DNA from: Phascolarctos cinereus
Lineage: Eukaryota > Chordata > Mammalia > Diprotodontia > Phascolarctidae
Assembly: GCF_002099425.1 (NCBI RefSeq)
Contig: NW_018344252.1
Location: 248,001-312,000 of the forward strand
Direction of reading: 5' to 3'
Length of the DNA: 64,000 nt
Shown: piece by piece, positions 47,641-58,396 of the stretch
Position numbering within the stretch: position 1 is the first letter of the stretch
How the letters are laid out: each line of letters starts with the position of its first letter
Program-made: the position numbers and the translations under genes
The notes under the pieces: generated by a model
What the model was told of the DNA's origin: nothing
Seen by the model: the letters and a program-made list of their open reading frames with translations, nothing else
Databases searched by the model: none

Positions 47641-48547
47641 AACACACCAGGACCAAGCCCTAAGGAAAAGGAAGGCTATTCTATTTCCATCAGATTAACA
47701 GTTTAAAATGACCAAAAACACAAAGGGTGAATGTGTCAGACAGAAGCCATTTTATGTGAAAAGCTATTTGCATGACTAACAAATTTTAAGTGTATTATAC
47801 AAAAAGATCACACCAGACCTCAGAAACAGCAAAGAGAAGAGAAGCATGCTGCAGGTGCTGGGATGATCTTTCTCCTCTCTTGCTCACCCTCCTTCCAAAA
47901 CATAATGAGGAGCAGACACACAAAATTCATTAAGCAACAAATTCATTAACTAAGTTTAAGGCAGCATCTCATATCTCTATTAAAATGCAAATATATTCAT
48001 GTATCCTGTTTAAAAGCAATTCCAAGTGCCAGGTTTTTTAAGACTCTGACCTCAGATATTGCCCCAAACCCTTGCTGCCTGATAAATGATCTCCTTAAAA
48101 CTTAATCATGCTAATTTTTCCTCCAAGAAATGGCTTAAGAAAGAAACCTTTAAGGATGAATTTTAGATGATGCATCTCTTAATAAAAAAAAAAGCCTGAA
48201 ATGTATTAAATCCCTATTCCATAAAAAGGATTATGTTCGTCTCGGGACGAGACATTCAAAAGTCTTCTTGCTTTCAAACCTTCTCCAGGGGAACACAACA
48301 GGGAAACAAAATCAAAACATGGTCCTCTGGGGAGAGAGAGAACGCAGACTAGCAGAGGCTTCCCAGAAATGCTGGAGAGTCCTGAGGCACGCTGGAGGAG
48401 GGACTGTAAGGAGGTAAAGGTGGGAGAGGGGAGCAAGGAGGGCACGAGCAACTGAAGGGCACGTTTGTGAAGAAGCTGGGGGAGGGGATGGTGGCAAGGC
48501 TGAAAAGGAGGGGGAACCACGTCCCAACCCAGGCCTGGTTTAGCCAA

Positions 48548-48740
48548 GAGCAGGAGGTCTTAACCAGGGGTTCACGGAGAGATCCCAAGAGGGTTTTGAA
48601 CTGTATGTCGAACTATTTTAATCACTGTTTTCTTTTGCATCTTATTTTATTTATTTAAAAGCCTAATTCTGAGCAGATGTCTACTGAAGTGGCTTCACCA
48701 GCCTGCCTGCCTCCCAGACCCAACCAATGGTACCAAGCCC
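48548..48740. repeat. hAT-like non-autonomous DNA element, diverged
   Basis: gaggtcttaaccaggggttcac, an AT-rich middle with gcatcttattttatttattt, and gtggcttcaccagcctgcct resemble a mammalian hAT MITE with terminal ggttcttaacctggggtcca. Ends are not exact. Confidence 0.45.
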
Positions 48741-48924
48741 TGTCCTCAAGGCCACAGGAAGCTATGGAAGGTCTGCATACAAAGGACCACTAGGGCTCAG
48801 GTCTTTCCAAGTAAGCCCATGAGGGAAAGGAGAAGGGCTGCCAGCAGAGTACCATGCCATAGTCATTACAATGGGGAGCAGGAACTCAATTAGGCGCTGA
48901 CCTGGGGAGCGGAGACCTGCAGAA

Positions 48925-49055
48925 TTCACTAAGCACCAGACACTAGAGTAGAGGCACACGGACAAAAATGTACCAGTCCCTACCCTCAAGAAGCTTCCAC
49001 TCTAGAGCAAGTTCTATGTGCACATAAGGACGTACACCAAAAATACCAGAAACCT
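48925..49055 (-). repeat. L2 3' end, antisense
   Basis: taagcaccagacactagagt..acaaaaatgtaccagtccctaccctcaagaagcttcc is the antisense L2 3' UTR. It directly abuts a sense L2 piece. Confidence 0.6.
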
Positions 49056-49059
49056 CCAA

Positions 49060-49440
49060 CAGAAAATCCTGCTTGGCTTGTAGGAGCTTCACAAGGTGCC
49101 TTTACCCCGCCTTTCCAGTCTTCTCACACCTCCCACAGCACATACGCTTGGAACCAGCGACTGCTGGCCTCCCGGCTGCTGGCTTCCCATCTGCTCCTCA
49201 CACAGCTCCCCACTCTGGCCATTTTCTCAGGCCGTCCTCCATGCCTGGCTGCTCTCCCTGTCCTCCTCATCCCTAGTGCCTTTTCTTTGAGAACACCCTC
49301 AAATGATTCTGTTTGTATCTTGTCTGTACACAGCTGTTTGCACCGTGAGCTCCCTGAGGGCAGGAACCATTTTCTGCCTTTCCCTCTATTCCTGGTGTGA
49401 GACTCAGCCTATAGCCAGGACCTAGCTGGCAGACACCGTG
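49060..49440 (+). repeat. L2 3' part, sense
   Basis: cctttccagtcttctcacac, ggccattttctcaggccgtcctccatgcctgg, ctgtacacagctgtttgcac, gtgagctccctgagggcagg follow the sense L2 order. Confidence 0.75.
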
Positions 49441-49789
49441 TCTGACCCAACAATCGCCATGGTCAGTGACATTCGGGGTCAGGACTGCAAAGCTAGCAAA
49501 CTGTTACTAGCTCAGCCAACTTCCTCCATTCCAGGTGGGGGAGGCCTGGAAACTTTCCTAATCACTGTATCCTTGGGGTCAGTCACAGTCCACACCACAC
49601 AGTAGTCAGGCTGGCTGACTACTGCCAAGGTCCCTGCACTACTCAGTCCTTGTGAATCTGCCCAGCAGCAACGATGCCAGGAGATCTAGGCTTCCTCTCC
49701 GTGGAGCTGTGCAGCCCACCCACCGCACCCTGAGCCACCAGCTTCGAGGGGAGGGAGCCCCCTCCCATGCCTGTCCAAACTGCCTGACT

Positions 49790-49904
49790 CGTGATCCTCT
49801 CAGCACACTTCCTTCCACTGTCCCCGCACTGGCAGCATTCAGCGCAGTGCCTGGCACGTTAACAGGCACCGAATCAAAACGCCAGCTGGCTGACGGAGAC
49901 GTGT
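49790..49904 (+). repeat. L2/L3 3' end fragment
   Basis: cattcagcgcagtgcctggcacg..aacaggcaccgaatcaaaacgccagctggctgac parallels agcacagtgcctggcacatagtaggcacttaataaatgccagctgac. It lies under the 202-codon open frame at 49639-50247. Confidence 0.55.
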
Positions 49905-50416
49905 AGATGATAGCGCCTGCTTTAAGATACATCCACTCACCACAGCGTATTAACCAGCAAGGCTTTTTCTCTCTCGGTAAGAACTCTGTGTAGGCTTTAT
50001 TCCCCCTCCTCCCCTCTAGAGCCTGGGTGAGCGCTTCACCTGTAGAACGGCAGAGCGGAAAACCAGAAAGCGCCTCTGCAACGCCATCAGCCTCCTCCAC
50101 CTCCAGGGAGGCCACGACCTCTCCAGGCTCTTCTCCTGGCATTTCCCAGGTGACTGGCGGGTAAGCATGTGCGCACTTTGCCCCTTTGCCCCCAGAAGCA
50201 GCTCGGGGGTCTCGCCCTCTTTTTTCTGATGACAGCTTCACAGACAAACTGCCCGCCCAGACCAGAAAGGCCTCTCTGCTCCTGGCATCACAGACTAATG
50301 AGCTACAGTGGCTAACAGCGACTATGAGGAGTAAACGAGGGAATGCACCTCTCTCACCCTCTTGTCTGGCTCACCCACCTACTGCCCTCAAAGAACCCAA
50401 AGCCTTGGTCTGGAAG

Positions 50417-51258
50417 TGTCATACCGAGAAATCAGCGAGCGAGACCCAGACGTAATTTAAAATGTGGATTTGTTAGCGCACGGCTGCAAGGGGTATGCAC
50501 CCCCAAATCAAGCAGCCCCGATCAGGGGTCGAGCTAGGGTTTATATGGAAAAGGGCATGGGAAAGAAATGCCAGGAACACTGATGAGGTAATCCACAGGT
50601 GCAGGTGTCTTTGGGGGCTATGGATGGGAAAGTACAAGGAGTATACCGGACAGGGAGGGGGATGGATCTTTAGAGTCTGGCAGGAGGAAGAGTCCTTGGG
50701 CTGGCCAAGGACACCCCTCTCCCTCTGTCTTCATGAGAAAATGCTCTGCAACAGAGGAAAGCTTTCTCACAATTAAAAAAATTGGGAGGCTTCCAGATAT
50801 ATGATCTGAGGGCTGGGGCCTGAGCAGCCCAGCTCTGTGTAGCTGTACCAGGGAGAGAGATAAGAGTCATGTTGAGGCCCATGCATGAATAACTGCTAGG
50901 CATAGTGTCCTTGGGCTGGGGGGTGGTTGTCAGAGACAGTGTTTCTGAGACTAGGGAGAAACTGGGGCACAAGTACAAGCACAAGCACCCGAGCACCCCA
51001 TCATTACGGGTCAGGGATCACACAAACCAGACCAGGTGTCCTGGTCTCTGGTATAAACGTAATTATCTAAAGCCATTGTATTGCAAGCTTTCTTATCCAT
51101 TTGCGTTGGAGGTACGGGCTGTGCTGAGCTATGCAAGAGAACATTTCACTATTGTTTAGGAGGAGAGAGGTCTGGGGCAAGATTAAGCACCAACTTTTGC
51201 TTGCCATGGCTTAAAGGGCCCTACTACCTAAAACGATAAAATAATGTTCTGCATTACA
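50417..51258 (-). mobile_element. Solo LTR of an endogenous retrovirus (class I-like)
   Basis: An 842-base block starting TGTCATAC and ending GCATTACA on the plus strand, so it has TG..CA ends in either reading. A 4-base direct repeat gaag flanks it at 50413-50416 and 51259-51262, the size usual for class I (gamma-like) insertions. Read on the minus strand, a TATA-type box (ccatataaaccc, 50536-50547) is followed about 120 bases later by a U5-like end with gggtctcgctcgctgatttc. No internal retroviral region is next to it, so it is a solo LTR. I place it as middle-aged because ends and duplication are still readable. The family name is unknown. Confidence 0.72.
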
Positions 51259-52109
51259 GAAGCACATGGGGCAGAGCCCGTGCCAGCTGCCATCCTGGGA
51301 CCCCAAAACAAGCAGACACTGATGCGTTCTACTCACTGGACAATTCCCTGAGCATCCACATCTGCTTCAAAGGAGGTGAGAATCAAATGAGATCTGTCTG
51401 TGAAGAGGCAAGAAGGAGGTGGATGGGGGGGGGTGCTTTGCTCTTAGCCACACAAGACAAGGGGGTAAAAACAAAAAAGAAATTCTAAAATGGAAAAGAG
51501 GGATGCTGTGGCAGCTTGTGCTGACGGGGTCTCAATTTTCTCTTCATGAGGTTACCTGCTGAGTCTGAGGTGGGCAGAGGGGAGGTGAAGGGCAGGAGAC
51601 AAGAAGGAGATATTTGGGGTGACCACCATAACAGAATGAGATGGGGACCATAAGAGATGAATACTCTGAGCGTGGGCAACTGATGGTGGGGCAGGCAGGG
51701 CACGAGCAAAGGAAGGTCATGTGCAGAGGGAACGTCATCGACACCTGCATGACGCGAGATGGTAAAGTTACCTAGGAGAAGGGCAGGGAACAGAACGCAA
51801 GGAAGCCAGTGAGGAAGGGACTGAAGAGCAGTATGGTGAAGGGTGGACAAGTTATTAAGAGGAACCATCCCAGCCCTCTAGATAAGAAGATAAGATATAA
51901 AGAATACGCTAAAAAGGAAGAGATTAAACCAAAGACATACTGATTAAACACCACAAATATCAGCTGAATTTTGTTTGGAATGGCCTTCTGAGGCCCCAGC
52001 TCCTGGTCACTCCCTCCCCTTCTCCCTCCTCCCCTGACCCAGGGCAGGCCCAAGGTCCTATCCAACCTATCCCCTCTCCCCCTTCTCCTTCAGTGCCATC
52101 TTTCCCCGT

Positions 52110-52220
52110 TTGAATGCGACCACCTTAAAGGTAGAGACTATCTTGCTGGGGTATACTTGTATCCCCAGAGCTAAGTACAGGCCCTGGCCCAGAGGAAGGG
52201 CTTCATTAAATGGCCTAGCA
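52110..52220 (+). repeat. L2/L3 3' end fragment
   Basis: ttaaaggtagagactatctt, tacttgtatccccagagctaagtacaggccctggcccagaggaagg..ttcattaaat is the L2-clade terminus. Confidence 0.55.
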
Positions 52221-52784
52221 GCTAGCTAGAAATGAGCAACTATGCTGAAAACAAAGCTACCCTGGGCAACAACTCCAGCGGAAGCATTCATTCATGGCAC
52301 TCCAAACACTAACGAGATGGTCAACAATTCCAATGCCAGCACACAGGTTTAAAAATACACACACAAAACTGAATTTCAGTCCTCAGCTACCTTGTCTATC
52401 ATCACCTGAAAGTATCCAAATACACCATCAAGTCAGCAATATACCTAACTGTATCCTGGGCTTCCTGGCTGTTGAGGCTGAAACAGGATTATAAATGAAC
52501 GAGATCTGACAGCCACAATCCAGCCAAATTCAGCTGCGTGCCAGGTAGAATTTGGTTTGCATCTAGAGAGTTAATGCTCCCACTTGCCTTGTAACTGAAA
52601 AGAATGTTTTCTTAAACCAAAGAGGAAGAGGCAAATGATGCCTCCTCTACATACTCTACAGAGAAATGATTGCCACAGCAGAACAAGAGAAAATTCCAGT
52701 TTTCTACAGAAGCTATGAGCGGCCTGCCAACATCTGGGGCCACAGCACCCAGCCTGCGAGGCCGGAGCCCTTGTGCACACTCAC

Positions 52785-53009
52785 CGATGCACACGTCTAT
52801 CTTGCCCTTGATAGATGCTTCATGCAGGGGCGTGTAGTTCCAATTATCCCGGGCATTTGGATCTGCCCCCTGGCACAGCAACAGGCTGACCACTTCAGCA
52901 TGGCCAAAGGAGCAGGCGTTGTGGAGAGGAATCAGCCCACCGTCGTCTCGGGCGTGGACATTGGCACCCATCTGCAGTAAGTGTTCTACCACATCCTTCC
53001 TTCCAAAAC
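52785..53009 (-). CDS. TNKS: TNKS (tankyrase-1) coding exon, ankyrin repeats 2-4 part
   Basis: This internal exon encodes 75 codons of the first ankyrin cluster of tankyrase-1. Tankyrase-1 is a poly-ADP-ribosyltransferase that acts on TRF1 at telomeres, on axin in Wnt signalling, at the Golgi and at spindle poles. The ankyrin clusters bind substrate peptides. Read on the minus strand it starts [20 protein letters not shown], continues through the repeat cores [18 protein letters not shown] and WNYTPLHEA, and ends KGKIDVCI. The choices [11 protein letters not shown] and [10 protein letters not shown] fit TNKS rather than TNKS2, which has YLLQNGANVQA and LLLRHGADPN. The acceptor reads tttctttgtttccag just before 53009. 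The donor after 52785 is GTGAGT. Intron phase is 1 at both ends. By remembered human numbering this is about residues 225-299, probably exon 2. The only difference I notice from human is Ser for Ala at about residue 290. It joins the 96-nt exon at 15301. Confidence 0.97.
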
Positions 53010-53494
53010 CTGGAAACAAAGAAAAGGGAAGCTTATATGGTGACCTAGACTTCATCATTTCAAGTAAGAAAAGAGGTAGGAATCCACAAAATAAATAAAT
53101 AATAAATAAAAACAACCAAATGAATGATTCTTCTCACATAAGTGAGTGAAATATGATGAAAAAAAATTAAAGTTTGTAAGAATAAAATTCAGGATCCCAC
53201 TCAAACACCGGCTATCCCACCTGACAAAAGTTGAGAAGAAAGCTCTTCTCCTTTGGCTGCTGGCCAACACTGAAAGCACACCTTTCATGTTTTATGTCAC
53301 TCACAAATACCTGTACACGCTAAAAAAAAACCCAAAACAAACCAAAATCTTTCTCTCCCAAAGTTCCAAAAAACTGAAACTCCAATCACTCAACTTTACC
53401 ACAGAGAGAAGAAAAGGAAAACAGGTAAATCTGAGAACTGTGGTGAATAAAGAAACAGACAAGATTTTGTGGTACAATGATTGAGGGGATTAAG

Positions 53495-54130
53495 AAGAAA
53501 AAACTCAAGCATGATGCCAAGGTTTCTCTCCAGTCAGAAATCAGTAGTATTATTAGGAGATAAAATGGATAGGAAGGAGGCCCACAGTTCAAGGTGAGCC
53601 ATCAAAGACTGCTAGATCACAAGTCCAATTTTGGACATAGTAAGAATTTCAGGGGAAACATCTAAGGGGAGAGAGAAAGACAGTAAGAGAGAGAGAGAGC
53701 GAGAGAGAGAAAATACATATGTGAGAAGTCAGATCCAGGGTTATCAGTCTGAGAACCACTGACACAGGTAAGAGATGAAATCAGAGTATGTAAGCTGAGT
53801 CAGATAACAAAAATCTAGAGCCATATAAAGGGGCAAGGACTGAATCTTTAGGGAAAAGCCCATGGGTTAGGGGAAAGATGAAGGAAAATGAAAATTAAAC
53901 AGTGGAGATAGCACAAGACTCAAAGGACTTCATGGTCATAAAAAACAAAGAAGGACAGTTGCACAAAATGCAGTCAAAAATGGCAGATCTTGTAGAAAGT
54001 CTGAAGAGAAATGACAACTTAGAGTCAATGAATTAAGCAAGAAGGTGATTTTGGTAACTTAAAAGAGAGTGATTTTAGAGAGCAGGGAAAACAATTCAGA
54101 CAGTTCATTTCAGATACTAACATTTTAGAA
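53495..54130 (-). repeat. L2 LINE RT region, diverged
   Basis: catgatgccaaggtttctct, agtccaattttggacatagt, aagcaagaaggtgattttggtaacttaaaagagagtga weakly follow the antisense L2 ORF2 order. The distance between landmarks is compressed, so this is tentative. Confidence 0.4.
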
Positions 54131-54998
54131 TGGTAATTTAAGGATCACAATTTCAAAATATTAAAAACAATTTATTTCTAGCCCTTACGTTAAATTTTTC
54201 CAGTTCTATAGGTTTGTGTTTCTAGTTCCATGCTAAAAAATTCCCTTGGATTTTCCTTTAAAATTAATGTTGGGTTGTGGCATTTTAAATAAAAAAATTA
54301 AAAGGCAACAAGTGGCACTTCCATCATTAAAGGAATGGATCTGCTATCTAAACTAAGAGCTAAAAGGAAGACAGTGCACATTTAAAAAATGATTTATAGC
54401 CAGTTTGCTTCTAAATGGATAAAAAGTAGCTCATTACATATCTATTTTACTACACTGGGTCATGCAAAACACATGCATTCTAATATGGTTATTTACAAAG
54501 AATATTTCTGTAAAGCAAGTTCTATGTTCTCACGGACTTAATATTGCAAAATTAGAACCGTGCCCGCCTATTCAAGATTCCCAAGATGGAGGTAAAAATG
54601 GATAGTGACAAGTCAAAATGTCCAGCCCTCCCAGCCTAGCAGGCCTCCAGAGCATCAGCACGCCCCCACCTATTCACGTGGCCTTTTGAAAGACCTGTAC
54701 GTGGTACAGCAGAAGAGTTCTATTCCACTTTATTGCGAGTAGTCCTCACCAAACAGTGTGCCTCCATAACGCCCCAAGAACTTTTCTCTCCTATCCTATT
54801 TTGATCTGATTATTACACTGCAATGTCACATTTCACCAAGAGATATTATCTAACATGACATACTGTTGCATAACACATTGAAAATTCCACATATTAACTT
54901 TACTTAGAACTTGAAAGCTATCTGAACCATAAAAAGGAAGAATGAAACCATCCACCCTCAACATCATATACGGTTTTTTGATTAAAAAGCATCATCTA

Positions 54999-55142
54999 GG
55001 GGGCAGCTAGGTGGCGCAGTAGATAGAGCACTGGCCCTGAAGTCAGGAGGACCCGAGTTCAAATCTGGCCTGAGACACATAATATTTCCTAGCTGTGTGA
55101 CTCGGGGCAGGTCACTTAACCCCAACTGCCTCACCCCCCCCC
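54999..55142 (+). mobile_element. tRNA-derived marsupial SINE
   Basis: gggcagctaggtggcgcagt, agcactggccctgaagtcag, gagttcaaatctggcctgag, cttaaccccaactgcctcac and a C-rich then A-rich end. A short direct repeat aaaaagcat lies at 54984-54992 and 55143-55151. Confidence 0.9.
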
Positions 55143-55880
55143 AAAAAGCATTAAATACATGTGGCCTCAACTGCCTAAAAAGGCACTAAGGACAGCCTTT
55201 GGTTTGTCAACAAGGTTTTTTGACTGTACAGATTACCAGAGCAGCAGGAGAATTTGCTTGGCCTGAGAATTCCAATTCAACAAGGACAAACCAGAGTGGC
55301 TGTCCAGAAACCAAGGGCAAAACAGAACTGGAAACTGTGCTCTCAGGCCCCAGGGCAGAACCAGGAGTGAGCCCCACAGCTGCTCGCACTCAGTATCTCC
55401 CCAACGCCACCTACGCACCTTGAGGGCACAGACTACTAGTCAATGTCTAACAGCGTGAGGCCCACAGTGGGCACGTTTGCTGACTGAGTCCCCATTCAAT
55501 CAATCTGAACCTTCTGAAAAGAAGTCCAGTCACGATTCTGAAAAAGGAAACAGAGCACTCACAAGTTTAAACCAGTCAGCGCTGAGATGAACTTGGCCTC
55601 AACCAAGTAAAGACCACTTGCCTCCTCCACTGAGCCAGAATCACCAAGGGAAAGAAAGAAGTGCTACAGAACCAATGTATCTTTACCCACTGGCTTCTAG
55701 ACCAGGACTTGAAGAAGCTACAAATTACCTTCTGACTCACAACACTGATCTGGCCACAAGCCTTTTGACAATCACACTCTTTCTCCACAGCCCTCAGGGG
55801 GCCTCAACTTCAGCTCTTCAGATGGTACATTCCATGAACAGCCATACAATAGCTTCAAAAGAATGTAAGAATATTGATGT

Positions 55881-55883
<3 letters not shown>

Positions 55884-55932
<49 letters not shown>
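55884..55932. repeat. (TG)n microsatellite
   Basis: About 49 bases of perfect TG. Confidence 0.96.
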
Positions 55933-55935
<3 letters not shown>

Positions 55936-56114
55936 AAGGCAACCTGCAGGAAAATTGATGCAAAGAAAAGAAAAAGATGGGCCAGACACACAGGAGAGTG
56001 AAGAACGGTCAACCCATATGCTCTACTGCTCCCCAGGGAATATTAAGAGACAGAGAGAAAGGTCGGCAGAACCTTGGGGAGACTTCCGCTAGAGGACTGC
56101 AGGACACTGACAAG

Positions 56115-56350
56115 AGACGCAAGAAGGCACAGAATCCGAAAGCTGGAGGGACCCTCAGTAGCCATTAGGCCAACTTATACACGTACCGGAGCAGCTGTCC
56201 ACTGCTTCTGAAGACCTTCGAATCCTTCGCCTTTTAAGGCGGCCCATTCTACTCCTTGGACAGCCCGAAGACTTAGGAAGCTTTCTCTTGCATCAAACCT
56301 TCACTTGCTTCTTTTCAATTTCCATGCACTGCTCCTGGCTTTGTCTCCTG
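56115..56350 (-). repeat. L3/CR1 LINE 3' end, antisense
   Basis: gaaagctggagggaccctca, aggcggcccattctactcctt, ggacagcccgaagacttagg, atcaaaccttcacttgcttc and catgcactgctcctggcttt follow the antisense L3 3' UTR as at 19585. Confidence 0.7.
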
Positions 56351-56959
56351 GAGCACATTTACTGATTTCAATTACTGCCCGAGCACATTTGTGAATCCTT
56401 AGGGGTTTGCAAATATCAAGATGAGGAAGCCAACCTGGCTTCAGGGAGTACAAGCACTGTCAAATTAATGTCACCATCTTTTTTGATACAGTAACAAGAC
56501 TGGTATATGGGGAAACACTAAAGACACAACACCTAGATTTCAATTTCTTAATGCTCTCTCTTAGGACAAGCAGAAGTATTAATGAACAAGCACTTGAGCT
56601 CCAAGCTTATGGATGAAACACAGAAGTATTCGTGGCTTCCTAAAGGCAGAGCACGATGGGCTGGTCCAGCTTCAACAGGGGCTACTTGACTAAGCCTTTA
56701 AAGCCAAATCACTCTCTGGCTTTCACTGAATGGCCAATAACAGCCCCAGCCCAAGCCTCTGCTGGCTCATTTTTAGGTTTCAATGGTTTATAATGTGCAC
56801 AAATAGCAACTGTTTTCTGTTCTGGCCAGAGACTTTAAGGGTCTTGCCCTGCCACACCAATACTTCTGTGACTGTAAATTAGGCCATCTTTCGTCTCAGT
56901 TCTTACCTAACCCTTTGGTCACTGAAGGGGCACTGCCTCAGACAAACTGAGGCCTGGGA

Positions 56960-57165
56960 AAGACCTCCACTTAGAGAAGGCCAAGGTCATCCACTGCATC
57001 CCTGGCCATCATCTCCGGCCACTGCCAGTCAATGACTCTGGAGGAAAGAGCGAGACTGATGACTCTGCTCAGCTCTGCCTCATTTCAATCCAATTCATGC
57101 CCAAGTCAAGACATCACCTCGATGACATCACTGGTCCTCTTTGAGAACTGAGGACAAACAACAAC
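56960..57165 (+). repeat. Unclassified dispersed repeat, copy B
   Basis: Homologous in ordered blocks to 32850-33062. The best kept part is the end, aagtcaagacatcacctcga..tcactggtcctctttgagaactgaggacaaacaac. It finishes in short caa repeats. The strand is arbitrary. Confidence 0.6.
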
Positions 57166-57884
57166 AAAGGCAGAGCAGGTGGAAAGGCTGTCCGCTCATC
57201 TCTTTGTACCGATGGCTCAGTATCTGGTTAATGAAAAGGAAGGCAAAGCCCTCCTTCACCAGGAGCTTCACATCTCCAAGGTATAGTGCCATCTTGGTTA
57301 CTTCTGCTGTCCTTTCCCACCTTCCCACACCAACTTCCTAACCCCCCTGTCCCCTGGCCAAGGGTGATGCCCAGGGCTGAGCTTCCTCATCACCAGTGGC
57401 TGTGTGAGCAGAGGGAAAGCAGTCTAAAGGATTACACGCTGGGGAGAAAGAAACGATAAAACCTGGCTACAGAACGGAGACGGGGGTGAGAGCACGTGAG
57501 AAGTTAAGGATGGAAGAGAGAGTGTAGTCAGGGTAACTCAGAAGACAGCGGTGCCCTCCACAGTAGCAGGGAAAAGAGAGAGGACGATATTCTGACTCTA
57601 AGGTGGAAAGCATTTTCTGTTCTGTTCTGATAGTAGTCCTGAGCTACCACCACGCTCTACATGGCCCATCAAATATTTCCTAAGACGGTTTTTAATTCTT
57701 CTGGTCTCCTCCCTCTGGCAACAGCTGCAATTTCTGTCTCCCAGTTGCACCTCCACCCGGATGTCACAAAGGTACCTCAAATCCAACACATCTTTCCCCT
57801 TAAATCCACCCTGCCTTCTAGCTTCCCTCTTTCTATCTAGAGTATCACCATTTTTCATATCACCTACAGTGACAACCTAGAGTC

Positions 57885-58396
57885 AGTCAACAGGTATTTT
57901 TAAGCACTTACCATGTGCCAAGCATTGTGCTAAGCTCTGAAGACAAACAGGAAAGGCAAAAGATGGAGCTCAACCTAACAGGGGAAACAACATGCAAACA
58001 ACCATGTACAAATAAGCCACATGCAAGACATAATGGAAATCATCTACAGGGCAAAGGCACTAGAATTAAAAAGGACTGGGAAAACTTCTTGTCTTAGACA
58101 GGATTTTAGCTTGGATTTGGAAGAGGCCAGGAAGCTGAGATGAGAAAGAACGCTCCAGGCATGGGAAAGAAGCAGAGAAAATTCAGGAAGTAGAGTGCCC
58201 TGTTCAAGGAAAAGGAAGAGGCCAGCCTTACTAGATCCAAGAGCTCATGGGGGTGGGGTATAAGAAGACTGAGGGCCTCTGAATGCTAAATAGAGGACTT
58301 TAAATGTGATCCCGGAGGTGACAGGGAACCATTGGAGTTTACTGAGGTGGACAGTGATGTGGTCAGTCAGAACCACATTTTAAGAAGATCACTTTG
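57885..58396 (-). repeat. L2 LINE 3' part, right of which L1 is inserted
   Basis: gtcaacaggtatttttaagc, accatgtgccaagcattgtg, catgcaaacaaccatgtaca, gaattaaaaaggactgggaa, ctccaggcatgggaaagaag, ccattggagtttactgaggt: full antisense L2 3' UTR and ORF2 end. It continues at 59385. Confidence 0.9.

Larger units (their letters stand above)
15397..52784 (-). other. TNKS: TNKS intron between the two ankyrin exons, 37.4 kb
   Basis: This is a complete intron from GTGAGT at 52784 to the CAG at 15397. It is inserted inside one ankyrin repeat, between DVCI and VLLQHGAD. It holds most of the transposable elements listed. Stretches where I see nothing I can name include 15400-16255, 16480-17190, 18650-19580, 25645-26535, 27910-29060, 29320-30480, 30840-32260, 33290-34470, 34525-35660, 35815-36425, 40780-41670, 41930-43390, 45705-47325, 47645-48540, 49445-49785, 49905-50412, 51265-52105 and 52225-52780. 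Confidence 0.9.

Noticed and set aside
49639-50247. Minus-strand open frame of 202 codons
   Set aside because: It overlaps an L2-type 3' end on the opposite strand at 49790-49904. It has no recognisable domain, no splice context and no similarity I know. The local GC content makes long chance frames likely.
15397-52784. Possible intronic microRNA (human TNKS introns carry miR-597)
   Set aside because: I looked for its mature sequence and reverse complement by eye and did not find it. A hairpin scan could not be run here.
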